Assembly: GCA_025462865.1 (NCBI GenBank)
Contig: JAOAPI010000046.1
Location: 1 to 64,000, forward strand
Reading direction: 5' to 3'
From: Candidatus Sulfotelmatobacter sp.
GTDB lineage: Bacteria > Acidobacteriota > Terriglobia > Terriglobales > Acidobacteriaceae
DNA: 64,000 nucleotides
This document shows positions 1 through 7,733 of this stretch, piece by piece (position 1 is the first letter of the stretch; each line of letters begins with the position of its first letter). The notes beneath the pieces were generated by a model that was not told the DNA's origin, did no database searches, and saw only the letters and a list, made by a program, of their open reading frames with translations. Made by a program: the position numbers and the translations under genes.

Positions 1-1223
1 TACGCAAAGACGGTTCACGCTTCTGGGCCAGTGGTGTGATTACCGCGGTACGTGATCAGCGAGGGAAACTGATTGGATTCTCGAAGATTACTCGTGACCT
101 ATCTGACCGTAGACGCGCCGAAGAAGAAGTGCGCAAGCTGGCTTCGCTGGTTGGACACAGCAGCGACTTTATCGGTATCGCCTCCGTCGAAGGCGACGTC
201 CAGTTCTTGAATCCATCGGGCCAGGCTCTGGTCGGGCTCGACGGAGATACAGAAGTCCGCACCACTCGGATACCCGATTACATATTTCATCAGGATATGG
301 ATAGATTCCGGAATCAAGTCTGGCCTTCGATCATGAGAGATGGGGAGTGGGAGGGGGAGATGCGTTTCCGCCACTTCAAGACTGGCGCTGCGATACCCAT
401 GCTTCAGAAAGCCTTCTGCATCAAAGAATCCGGCACCGATCGCCCATTGGCTTTGGCCACGATCAGCCGTGACATTACCGAGCGCAAACGTGCCGAGGAT
501 GAACTGCGGCTGGCGCAGGCTGAAGTAGCTCATGCGTCTCGAGTGATGACCATGGGCGAATTGACGGCGTCCATTGCCCATGAGATCAACCAGCCGCTCG
601 CGGCCATCGTCAATAACGCCAATGCCTGCGGACGATTGCTCGACCTCCAACCGCCCGACCTGGAAGAAGTGCGGCAGGCCGTCGCAGACATCGCGCAGGC
701 AGGAACAAGGGCCGCCGAAGTGATTACCCGCATTCGTGCCCTATTGAAGAAGAAAACTACGGCGCGCGATCGCGTCGACATCAACGAGATCATCCTCGAG
801 GTTCTCGCTCTCGTGACCGGCGAACTGGAAAAGAATCACATTTCCACCCAGACCGATTTGCTTCCCAACTTAACACCGGTGCTGGGAGACCGCATCCAAT
901 TGCAGCAGGTTATCCTGAACCTTATTGTGAATGGCATTGAGGCAATGAGTGCGGTCGCGGATGGCTCCCGCCGATTATTGGTCCGATCGCAGACGCATGA
1001 GTCAGGGAATGTGCTGGTGGCCGTACAAGACACTGGTGCGGGACTAGATCCGAAAAGTGCCCCCCATATTTTTGACGCCTTCTTCACGACGAAAACGGCG
1101 GGGATGGGGATGGGACTGCCTATCTGCCGTTCCATTGTCGAAGCACACGGGGGACGTTTGTCGCTTACTCCCAATCAGAGTGAAGGCGCGACCTTTGAAT
1201 TCACACTTCCAGCCTGTGCGTGA
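1..1223 (+). CDS. PAS-domain sensor histidine kinase, FixL-like (5' end outside window)
   Basis: The reading frame is open to the left edge, so the N-terminus is missing. The first visible residues (RKDGSRFWASG) are the end of a PAS domain, followed by a linker (DLSDRRRAEEE), a second PAS domain at about visible residues 45-160, a HisKA domain with the phospho-acceptor His coded at 579-581 (motif SIAHEINQPLAAI), and a HATPase domain with N box NLIVNGIEAM and glycine boxes DTGAGLD and GMGMGLPICRS. The combination of PAS repeats, the HEINQPL H-box and a FixJ-type regulator overlapping by four bases (GTGA) places it among FixL/TodS-like kinases. No membrane segment is visible in the part present. 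Ligand unknown; haem binding cannot be judged. Confidence 0.93.
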   Translation, partial: RKDGSRFWASGVITAVRDQRGKLIGFSKITRDLSDRRRAEEEVRKLASLVGHSSDFIGIASVEGDVQFLNPSGQALVGLDGDTEVRTTRIPDYIFHQDMDRFRNQVWPSIMRDGEWEGEMRFRHFKTGAAIPMLQKAFCIKESGTDRPLALATISRDITERKRAEDELRLAQAEVAHASRVMTMGELTASIAHEINQPLAAIVNNANACGRLLDLQPPDLEEVRQAVADIAQAGTRAAEVITRIRALLKKKTTARDRVDINEIILEVLALVTGELEKNHISTQTDLLPNLTPVLGDRIQLQQVILNLIVNGIEAMSAVADGSRRLLVRSQTHESGNVLVAVQDTGAGLDPKSAPHIFDAFFTTKTAGMGMGLPICRSIVEAHGGRLSLTPNQSEGATFEFTLPACA

Positions 1224-1855
1224 AAGCCATGAAAGAAGCTGCACCCGTTGTTTTTGTTGTGGACGACGATCCAATGGTCTGCGCGTCCATGAAAAGACTG
1301 ATTCGAACCCTGGGTCTGGAGGTCCAAACCTTTACCTCAGCTCAGGATTTTCTGCGCGCAAAGCGCCCGGATGCACCGGGGTGCCTGGTGCTCGACGTCC
1401 GTCTGCCTGATCTAAGTGGTCTGGACCTGCAACAAGAGCTCGCCAAAGCGAAGATTGACATCCCCGTAGTATTTGTCACCGGTCACGCCGATATTCCCAT
1501 GTCGGTTCGCGCCATGAAGGCCGGGGCCGTCGAGTTTCTGACCAAGCCTTTTCGGGAGCAAGATCTCCTGGAGGCAATTCAGCACGGCATTGGAAGACAT
1601 CGCACGGTAAGAGAACAGCGAGCCGCGATGGGAGAACTGCAGGAGCGTGTCGATTTGCTGACTCCTCGCGAGCGTGAAGTCTTCCCCCTCGTCGCCAGCG
1701 GATTATTGAACAAACAGATTGCTGACCAACTGGGTGCCAGCGAGAAAACAATCAAGATTCATCGCGGACAACTGATGCGAAAAATGCAAGCCAATTCCCT
1801 GGCTGATCTGGTCCGCATGAGCGAGCGGCTGAAACTCCTTTCCCCAAGGTCCTAG
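1220..1855 (+). CDS. FixJ-family response regulator (REC + LuxR HTH)
   Basis: This 211-residue DNA-binding response regulator has a receiver domain with acidic pocket VVDDDP (residues 13-18), phospho-acceptor D59 in LVLDVRLPD, conserved Thr in FVTGHAD and Lys in LTKPF. A FixJ-type LuxR helix-turn-helix follows from about residue 140 (LTPREREVFPLVASG, then NKQIADQLGASEKTIKIH). It starts with GTG overlapping the stop of the kinase upstream; an in-frame ATG lies at 1229. Translational coupling and domain type make it the probable partner of that kinase. The REC sequence resembles that of the next regulator at 1931. Confidence 0.93.
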   Translation: MKAMKEAAPVVFVVDDDPMVCASMKRLIRTLGLEVQTFTSAQDFLRAKRPDAPGCLVLDVRLPDLSGLDLQQELAKAKIDIPVVFVTGHADIPMSVRAMKAGAVEFLTKPFREQDLLEAIQHGIGRHRTVREQRAAMGELQERVDLLTPREREVFPLVASGLLNKQIADQLGASEKTIKIHRGQLMRKMQANSLADLVRMSERLKLLSPRS

Positions 1856-1930
1856 GACGCTCGGACTAAGGCCTAATAGACACGAAGCGTCTTCAGAGCT
1901 ATTTTTCACTTGTAAGCAGGAGATAAAGCG

Positions 1931-2398
1931 ATGAACTGTATCCCTCTACATGCGGTTGACTTTCGAGTAACAGCGAATCGTATGGACAATGCCGTTTTGT
2001 CGGCGACGACTCCGTTAGGCGGGGAATTGGATACTACCCCTGCCAGACGCATAGCTATTGTGGATGACGACAAGTGGGTTCTGAAATCCCTTGAAAGGTT
2101 AGTGAAGTCTGCGGGGTTCAAAGTCGAGACCTTCATTTCAGCAGAGGATTTCCTGCAATCTGGTAACGATTCAGCCACGATCTGCGTCATCCTCGACATC
2201 GGCCTGCCGGGAATGAGCGGTCTCGATCTGCAGCGCCAATTGATTGCGGAGAACTCGCAAGTACCAATCATTTTTGTTTCGGCACATGACGAATCCGAAA
2301 TGCAGACGCAGGCTCTGGCAGGGGGAGCGATAGCTTTCCTGTGCAAGCCTTTCAACGACAAAGCTTTGCTGGATGCCGTCAGTTCAGCGGTGAAGTAG
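1931..2398 (+). CDS. Single-domain response regulator receiver protein
   Basis: This 155-residue protein is a receiver domain (VDDDK at 45-48, phospho-acceptor D89 in VILDIGLPG, FVSAHDE, Lys in LCKPF) behind a 40-residue N-terminal extension with no recognised motif. There is no output domain, so it probably acts by protein contact or as a phosphate sink or relay. The start is supported by AGGAG nine bases before the ATG. Its receiver is closest in wording to that of the FixJ-like regulator just upstream (SGLDLQ, TFxSAxDFL), suggesting duplication with loss of the HTH. No partner can be assigned with certainty. Confidence 0.88.
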   Translation: MNCIPLHAVDFRVTANRMDNAVLSATTPLGGELDTTPARRIAIVDDDKWVLKSLERLVKSAGFKVETFISAEDFLQSGNDSATICVILDIGLPGMSGLDLQRQLIAENSQVPIIFVSAHDESEMQTQALAGGAIAFLCKPFNDKALLDAVSSAVK

Positions 2399-2545
2399 TC
2401 AAGAGTATCGCCACTGCAAAAACTTCAGTTTGTGACCGTTTGCGCCGCGCGGTTTTCAAAGTCGCCACATTCGCCGAAGTAGTGAAGCAAACGAGAGGAC
2501 GAGTTCAGTTAACGGATACTTGGAAAATTCAAAGTGGAGGATGTG

Positions 2546-3403
2546 ATGAACACGCTTAAGAGGATGTCCGATAGTCGCGCGCGCGGCGCGGTAAACGTAG
2601 GCAGACTTCCAAATAGGTTCGAACCCATATCTCCGGAATCAAGTCTGGAAGAGATTTTGCGAAGAGAGGAGAGGCTGCCTAAACAGTCGTTGAGTGGCAA
2701 AAGCCAACATCGGATTGCTTCATCGCATCAGGAACCACACTTCCTTCCAGAACCAATTCAGAGCACAGGACCTCTCAATCTCATGGTGGCCGATGATCAT
2801 CCAGTGGTGCGGGAAGGCCTGGTAGCGATGATTGAGCGTCAACCGAACATGCGGGTTATTGCCCAGGCCAGTAATGGCCGCGAAGCAGTGGACAACTTTC
2901 TGAATCACCGGCCCGATGTTGGGCTTTTAGATTTGAGGATGCCGGTTATGAATGGTGTGGATGCGGTCGTCGCAATCTGCGAGAAAGCACCAACTGCACG
3001 GCTAATCATTCTGACTACATACCAGGTCCAAGAGGATATCTATCGAGCATTACGCGCCGGCGCCTTAGGGTACGTTCTAAAAGATGCTCCAGCAGAGGAA
3101 CTAGTGGACTCGATCCGTGCGGTAAGCGGCGGGCGGACGTGGATTCCGCCTGCTGTCGGAGCCATGCTGGCAAAGCGCCTTACTGATCGCGAGCTAACGG
3201 CACGCGAGACAGAAGTTCTTGGAATATTAGCCATTGGCAAAAGCAATAAAGAGATTGGAGTTGCATTCAACATCAGCGAAGCCACTGTCAAAGTGCACGT
3301 AACTCATATCCTCGAGAAACTAAAGGTTACCGGACGCACGGAAGCGATCAACGTCGCTGTAAGGCGCGGACTGGTCAATATCGATTCTCCAGTGGCGGCC
3401 TGA
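2546..3403 (+). CDS. NarL/DegU-type response regulator with N-terminal extension
   Basis: Response regulator with receiver domain from about residue 77 (LMVADDHPVVREGL, phospho-acceptor D129 in LLDLRMPVMNG, LTTYQ, Lys in VLKDA) and a C-terminal LuxR/NarL helix-turn-helix (LTARETEVLGILAIGKSNKE, then ISEATVKVHVTHILEKL). I chose ATG 2546 (285 residues) because GTGGAGG lies directly upstream; an in-frame GTG at 2534 is part of that ribosome site. The first 75 residues, rich in Arg, Ser and Glu, are unusual for this family and match no domain I know. The HisKA_3 kinase 70 bases downstream is the likely partner. Confidence 0.92.
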   Translation: MNTLKRMSDSRARGAVNVGRLPNRFEPISPESSLEEILRREERLPKQSLSGKSQHRIASSHQEPHFLPEPIQSTGPLNLMVADDHPVVREGLVAMIERQPNMRVIAQASNGREAVDNFLNHRPDVGLLDLRMPVMNGVDAVVAICEKAPTARLIILTTYQVQEDIYRALRAGALGYVLKDAPAEELVDSIRAVSGGRTWIPPAVGAMLAKRLTDRELTARETEVLGILAIGKSNKEIGVAFNISEATVKVHVTHILEKLKVTGRTEAINVAVRRGLVNIDSPVAA

Positions 3404-3472
3404 TCTTTCGTCAGTGGAATAATCTCCCCCCGTGCAGTGCGGGGGCTTGCTACGAACTCAAAGGGAGTACAT

Positions 3473-4618
3473 ATGAAAGCGAATAGTATCTCCACAATTC
3501 GTAAAATGAACCGCCCCGAAGGCCTGCCAGCGGTTGTTGGCAAGTCGGACGATTCGCTCACAGGGTTCGAGAAGGGACCTCGCTTCAGGTACTGGATGCA
3601 GAGCGCGTCGATGGAGATGGTGATGCTCCAGGTAAAGGACGGCATACTGGTTTGCGACGCCCAGGGGATTATCGTGCTGGCTAACGCGGGCGCAAAACAA
3701 TTAGCCCGGCAGAATCCGGAAGGCAAAGCGCTGGATCTGCTCGAAGACATTTGGGGCGAGTTGTTCGATCTCAATGGTTCTTCCATACCGGTGGAAGCTT
3801 GGCCTCTCATGAAAGCCTTGCGCGGTGAAAGAGTCTCACACAAAGAGTGCCGCTTGATTCGGCTGGACGGGAGCGCTTCTGATCTTCTGTTCAGTGCCAG
3901 CCCGATCATAGATTTGGCGCGGCGAATCGTTGGGGCAGTGGCTACGCTCACCGACATCAGCGAGCAGAAGCGAGAGGAAGCTATTCAGCATGAAGAAGCG
4001 CTTGAAAGAGAACGCAGCCGGATGGCGACACACATTCACGACACGGTCTCCCAAAGCTTGACTGCAATCAGCCTTCAACTGCAGGCGGTGGAACACGAGC
4101 TCCATCAAAACCTTGGCACAGCCGAGAATTACTTGCACAGTGCCATCGGTGTGGCTCGCGACAGTCTCGCCGATCTCCGGCGATGCATATGGACTCTCTC
4201 CCATGAGTCGCTGGAAGGCGAGGATCTGGCTGAGGCGTTGTCTTTTCTGGCAGACAGGCTTTTTACCGCGACGCCTCTGAAACTCGAGCTCTCCCTTCAA
4301 CGGGAGGCCGCCAGCCTGCCACGGGAAGTGCGGCATGAGATCTTGTGGATCAGTAAGGAAGCTTTGGCCAATGTGCTTAAGCATTCCGAGGCTACCAAAG
4401 TTCGCATTGAGTTGCTGTGCGGAGAAAAGGAAGTGCAATTACGCGTCGAGGACAATGGCTGCGGATTTGGACCGGACCGGTCGTCGAGAACCAAAGGCAG
4501 TTTTGGTCTGATCAGTATGCGAAAACGTGCTCAGCGTTTAGGTGGTCACGTGGCCGTGGATAGTCAGCCGGGAAGAGGCACAAACGTCTTAGCCGTCGTG
4601 CCCTTCCTTCGCGATTGA
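3473..4618 (+). CDS. NarX/DegS-type sensor histidine kinase (PAS + HisKA_3)
   Basis: This 381-residue kinase has a PAS-like domain at about residues 45-165 (VKDGILVCDAQGIIVLANAG), a HisKA_3 dimerisation domain with phospho-acceptor His189 in HIHDTVSQSL, and a HATPase_c domain (KEALANVLKHSEATKV, VEDNGCGFG, GSFGLISMRKRAQRLGG). HisKA_3 kinases usually pair with NarL-type regulators, and the gene directly upstream is one. I chose ATG 3473, preceded by GGGAG, over the GTG at 3437. No transmembrane helix is apparent, so it probably senses a cytoplasmic signal. Confidence 0.92.
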   Translation: MKANSISTIRKMNRPEGLPAVVGKSDDSLTGFEKGPRFRYWMQSASMEMVMLQVKDGILVCDAQGIIVLANAGAKQLARQNPEGKALDLLEDIWGELFDLNGSSIPVEAWPLMKALRGERVSHKECRLIRLDGSASDLLFSASPIIDLARRIVGAVATLTDISEQKREEAIQHEEALERERSRMATHIHDTVSQSLTAISLQLQAVEHELHQNLGTAENYLHSAIGVARDSLADLRRCIWTLSHESLEGEDLAEALSFLADRLFTATPLKLELSLQREAASLPREVRHEILWISKEALANVLKHSEATKVRIELLCGEKEVQLRVEDNGCGFGPDRSSRTKGSFGLISMRKRAQRLGGHVAVDSQPGRGTNVLAVVPFLRD

Positions 4619-4918
4619 AGTACTACCCAGGCTGTGCTCCGAACGAAGCGCCGACTGGTGGCGACTACGGCCAAAGTCGCATCACCGCGTGGGACCGTGG
4701 CGGCACCGCATCGTAATTGCACTATCGGAATTGCACTTCATCCTCGCGATGAATTGTTGGAAGTCTTTAGCAGTAGCTAGGATTGGTTTTTCATTATCGG
4801 TGACGACACGAAGGCATTCGCATGATGACATTGTGCGATTTCAGCCAAGCGGCCGCCGAGAAGCATCGGACCATGGCAAATGATGAACGAAGCACGGAAT
4901 TGATAGGGAGGTGCCGTT
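4619..4918. other. Intergenic stretch without a recognisable gene
   Basis: About 300 bases lie between the kinase and the small orphan gene. Open frames here are short and have no family resemblance or good ribosome site. No tRNA fold, terminator with a T-run or clear palindrome was seen. The end carries the AGGGAGG ribosome site of the next gene, near 4905-4912. Confidence 0.5.
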
Positions 4919-5161
4919 GTGAACGGGCACAATCTGAAACTGGTTGGTAACATCAGCGACATCTGTCGCGCTGCGCTCTATGAGGACCACCAGGAGCGAG
5001 TGACTGTATCAGTCGAGGGAGCAGAACCATTGTATGCAGAACTCCGTTTGCCGAATCAGGCGGGATGGGTGCTAGGCCAAAGGGTGCTCGTCGTAATTAT
5101 TTCCGCTTCATCTGAAGGCAACGGCACGCAGCCGGGCACGGATTCTATTTCTCTGCTTTAA
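4919..5161 (+). CDS. Small conserved orphan protein, paralogue of the 12079 gene
   Basis: This 80-residue acidic cytosolic protein has no family I can name. It starts with GTG, supported by AGGGAGG a few bases upstream. Its core (VSVEGAEPLYAELRLPN) aligns with the core of the protein at 12079-12330 (IAVEGGDDMYREIRIKN), and both have a preceding G-x-[IV]-x-x-I segment and a following hydrophobic strand (VLVVI against VEVTV). A small beta-rich fold is likely. Function unknown; it sits at the edge of a block of stress and envelope genes. Confidence 0.6.
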   Translation: MNGHNLKLVGNISDICRAALYEDHQERVTVSVEGAEPLYAELRLPNQAGWVLGQRVLVVIISASSEGNGTQPGTDSISLL

Positions 5162-5234
5162 CTCTGTTCGTGAGCGGGATTTTCCGGCAGGAATATGAAG
5201 GGTGACTGCCTTGCCGTCAACAAGTCCGAGACGA

Positions 5235-5855
5235 TTACATTTGATCTGATTGCTTTTCCTGAGCCCCAACTTCAGGATTGTGCGCAACCAGCACCATGGC
5301 CGGACGCAGTAAACGATCTTTTAGTTTGTAACCTCGGCGCACATCCTTCAAAACATGGTTGTCTTCCGCGACCTTGGTGTCCACTACCTCAACGGCTTCA
5401 TGCAGGTGGGGATCGAAGGGTTCGCCGTTCGCCTGAATCGGTCGCAATCCAAGAGAGCTCAATGAATCCTGCAATTGTTTTCGGATCAAGTCGATGCCTG
5501 CGCGGAATTCTTCCACGTTCTGGTACGGCGCCTGCAAGGCCCAATCAAAACCATCGAGTACGGGCAACAGAGACTTGATCGCATCCGCTAATGCCAACTC
5601 TTTGAACTCATCCTGTTCTCTGGCCAAACGTTTGCGTGTGTTTTCGAACTCCGCTTGCGTGCGGGCCAAGCGATCGAGCAACTCCTCGCGCTCTGTCTTT
5701 ATTTTTTCCCGGCCGGTGGAGAATTCCTGTGCAGAAGCGGCAGCCGCTTTCTCTCCCTGTCCAATGCTGGAAGAGTCTTTTGCGGACGAGGCTTCGTGTC
5801 TCGCAACTCTGCCCGGTAGTTCAGTGTGCGACGAGGCGCTACCGTTGGCCATGAT
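5235..5855 (-). CDS. grpE: GrpE nucleotide exchange factor
   Basis: GrpE releases ADP from the DnaK chaperone. The protein has a polar N-terminus, a long coiled coil (ARTQAEFENTRKRLAREQDE), and the characteristic C-terminal beta domain with FDPHLHEAVEVV and VRRGYKLKDRLLRPAMV. Length (206 residues from ATG 5855) is normal. GAAGGGA eight bases upstream supports ATG 5855 over the in-frame TTG at 5867. No dnaK or dnaJ lies in the window, so this is a detached and possibly second GrpE copy. The HdeD-like gene lies immediately upstream on the same strand. Confidence 0.94.
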   Translation of the reverse strand: MMANGSASSHTELPGRVARHEASSAKDSSSIGQGEKAAAASAQEFSTGREKIKTEREELLDRLARTQAEFENTRKRLAREQDEFKELALADAIKSLLPVLDGFDWALQAPYQNVEEFRAGIDLIRKQLQDSLSSLGLRPIQANGEPFDPHLHEAVEVVDTKVAEDNHVLKDVRRGYKLKDRLLRPAMVLVAHNPEVGAQEKQSDQM

Positions 5856-5873
5856 TTTTCCCTTCAATTCGCA

Positions 5874-6452
5874 TCAGGCTGCTTGCCTCAACTGTCCGGG
5901 CAGTGGCAGGCTGTGAAGTGCGAAGGCGAACATTACGTAGGCCCAACCCCGCAAGATCAGCGAAATCCCCACCGCGACTCCTAGAAACCAAAATCCCGAC
6001 CAGGGCCACTCTGCCCAAAGTAAAATCCCCAGAAGAAGCGTCACTGCCCCATCGAAGGCCGACCATCCCCAGTTAGGAAACTTTAATCGGACAGCCATTA
6101 CGATTCGGAAGATGCCGATCACAGTGAAAAACGAAGCAAAGAGCAATGTCCAAGCCAGCGCGCCGGCCACGGGATGGGTAACAATGAGCAGACCAATCAG
6201 CACTCCCAGGATCCCGCCAGCGAGGTGGAGAAAAATTCCTCCCCACTTTCTCATTCGAAGCGCGTGAATCATCTCTACTACGCCACTCGCCACAATCAGC
6301 CAGCCTAGCACTAACACGGTTCCTATCGCGGCGGCCGGGGCAATGATAAGCGCCACGGTCCCCAGAAGCAGCATGACGATTCCCAGAGTCAGGAACCATC
6401 CCCATTTCTGACGAAGATTTTCAAATCCTAGAAGCAATGGAGTTGCCATCAT
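5874..6452 (-). CDS. HdeD-like (DUF308) membrane protein
   Basis: From ATG 6452 (or the adjacent ATG 6449) the product is about 192 residues with six predicted membrane helices (for example LTLGIVMLLLGTVALII, GTVLVLGWLIVASGVVEMI, LAGGILGVLIGLLIV). Length and repeated helix pairs fit the HdeD/DUF308 family of inner-membrane proteins linked in enterobacteria to acid resistance. The frame extends upstream to 6638, but GAGGG before the ATG pair and the family length argue for the shorter form. It sits 18 bases upstream of grpE on the same strand, a likely stress operon. The exact role here is unknown. Confidence 0.87.
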   Translation of the reverse strand: MMATPLLLGFENLRQKWGWFLTLGIVMLLLGTVALIIAPAAAIGTVLVLGWLIVASGVVEMIHALRMRKWGGIFLHLAGGILGVLIGLLIVTHPVAGALAWTLLFASFFTVIGIFRIVMAVRLKFPNWGWSAFDGAVTLLLGILLWAEWPWSGFWFLGVAVGISLILRGWAYVMFAFALHSLPLPGQLRQAA

Positions 6453-6828
6453 GGTATCCCTCGCGATGTATGCCGGCTGGTTGCCGGCGATGGAGATGGG
6501 GGACAGTGAAACGGTTCTCCCTTGCAGAGAAAAACTGTCCCCCCACCTGGCGCGCCTCGCCTGGAAGTCTTTCACCAGGCCAAGCGCCACAAGGTGCATC
6601 TCTGTTCGGATGCTATTGAAATGCGTATCCTCGGGCAATTCCTCATGAGGCTGAAGGGCGCTTCCGAGAAGGTGTGTACAAGCCGTTCCAACCCAAGTAA
6701 GAGAGTCTTCTACGACCTAGGTGTTAGGGACAACCTTGGGCGATACAATACCATCGGATAAGCGAATCGCTTCTGGACCGGCTGACGGCCAGGTCGAGTC
6801 CAGTGCGACAAAAGATGCGGGAGACAAT
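6453..6828. other. Divergent intergenic region between hdeD-like and thioredoxin genes
   Basis: About 375 bases separate two divergent genes and must hold both promoters. Short frames occur here as upstream extensions of both flanking genes, but they lack ribosome sites and family resemblance. I could not assign convincing -35/-10 pairs or an operator. Confidence 0.45.
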
Positions 6829-7275
6829 ATGGGCATAATTCGAACCTGCAAAGCCTGTGGCCGCATGAACCGCATTCCAGCGGCGCGTCTCGCCGATACG
6901 GGACGGTGTGGAGTTTGCAAGGCACCGTTGCCGCCCGTCGACGAACCGCTGGAGGTTGATCCTCAGGTATTCGACGACATTATTCAAAACGCCCGTGTCC
7001 CCGTCCTGGTGGATTTCTGGGCTTCGTGGTGTGGACCATGCCGAATGGCGGCGCCGGAAGTTGAGCGTACGGCCGCCGATATGGCCGGCCGAGCGGTAGT
7101 CGTGAAGGTCAATACAGAACGCTATCCAGAGTTAGCCGCACGATTCAACGTGCGAGGCATTCCAAACTTCATTGTCTTCAGCGAGGGTCATCCTGTAGCG
7201 CAACAGGCGGGATTGGTCGGCCACGATCAAATGGAAACCTGGTTGAAATCTGCGATTTCTCCATCTGCCGCTTAA
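6829..7275 (+). CDS. trxC: Thioredoxin 2-like protein with N-terminal zinc motif
   Basis: This 148-residue thioredoxin has two extra Cys pairs at the N-terminus (C7/C10 in CKAC and C27/C30 in CGVC), the zinc-binding feature of Trx2/TrxC, followed by a thioredoxin fold with active site WCGPC (C68, C71) and the cis-Pro motif RGIPNF. It reduces protein disulfides in the cytoplasm and in known TrxC proteins supports oxidative-stress defence. ATG 6829 has GCGGGAGA upstream; the longer frame from 6721 adds residues unlike the family. Confidence 0.93.
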   Translation: MGIIRTCKACGRMNRIPAARLADTGRCGVCKAPLPPVDEPLEVDPQVFDDIIQNARVPVLVDFWASWCGPCRMAAPEVERTAADMAGRAVVVKVNTERYPELAARFNVRGIPNFIVFSEGHPVAQQAGLVGHDQMETWLKSAISPSAA

Positions 7276-7496
7276 TTCGTGGGCGGCCCACATGACTTGT
7301 AGTTCCTAAGTCGTAGAAGTTTCCCGGACGCCAGTCGAACCACGTTGTAGGTTGCCTTTCTGAATCTCTCTTCATTCCCACGATGAATTGTTATTGGGCG
7401 GCGATGGCCGCTAACATCCGAAGCTGCGAGAAGCTCGCTGCCCAGGGCCGATATCGAGAGAGCCGCAGCAACAAAAAGGCGGAGCGCCGAGAATAG
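7276..7496. other. Intergenic stretch, nothing recognised
   Basis: Short region after the thioredoxin gene. A weak palindrome (GTGGG-CGG-CCCAC near 7279-7291) lacks a T-run. Together with the doubtful small frame that follows, about 457 bases here contain no secure gene. Confidence 0.4.
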
Positions 7497-7691
7497 ATGA
7501 GCGCTGAGAGAGTACAGGCGAGGGGCGCGATAGCGAGCGGCAAGATGGATGTCTTGTATTTGTTTGCACGCGCAATTCAATGGCGCAACGGTGACCAGAG
7601 TGCCGGCTGGGAATTGCTGGATGCGCGAACGTCGTCAGACCCCGGTACTCGGGCCGTTGCGGAATCATTTTTATGTTGTGCGCGCGACTAA
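7497..7691 (+). CDS. Possible small HEAT-like protein
   Basis: This 64-residue frame ends with GWELLDARTSSDPGTRAVAE, which reads like one alpha-helical HEAT-type repeat, preceded by an amphipathic helix (LYLFARAIQWRNGD). A GGAG about ten bases before ATG 7497 could serve as ribosome site; ATG 7545 is an alternative start. It lies just before and on the same strand as the VWA protein gene. It may be a real small gene or chance; no motif fixes a function. Confidence 0.35.
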   Translation: MSAERVQARGAIASGKMDVLYLFARAIQWRNGDQSAGWELLDARTSSDPGTRAVAESFLCCARD

Positions 7692-7733
7692 CTCGTTTTG
7701 GATGCGACCAATCCTTTTTCAAAGGCGAAGCCG

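Noticed and set aside
5195-5578. Plus-strand frame overlapping grpE
   Set aside because: GrpE on the minus strand is unambiguous; this frame has no family features.
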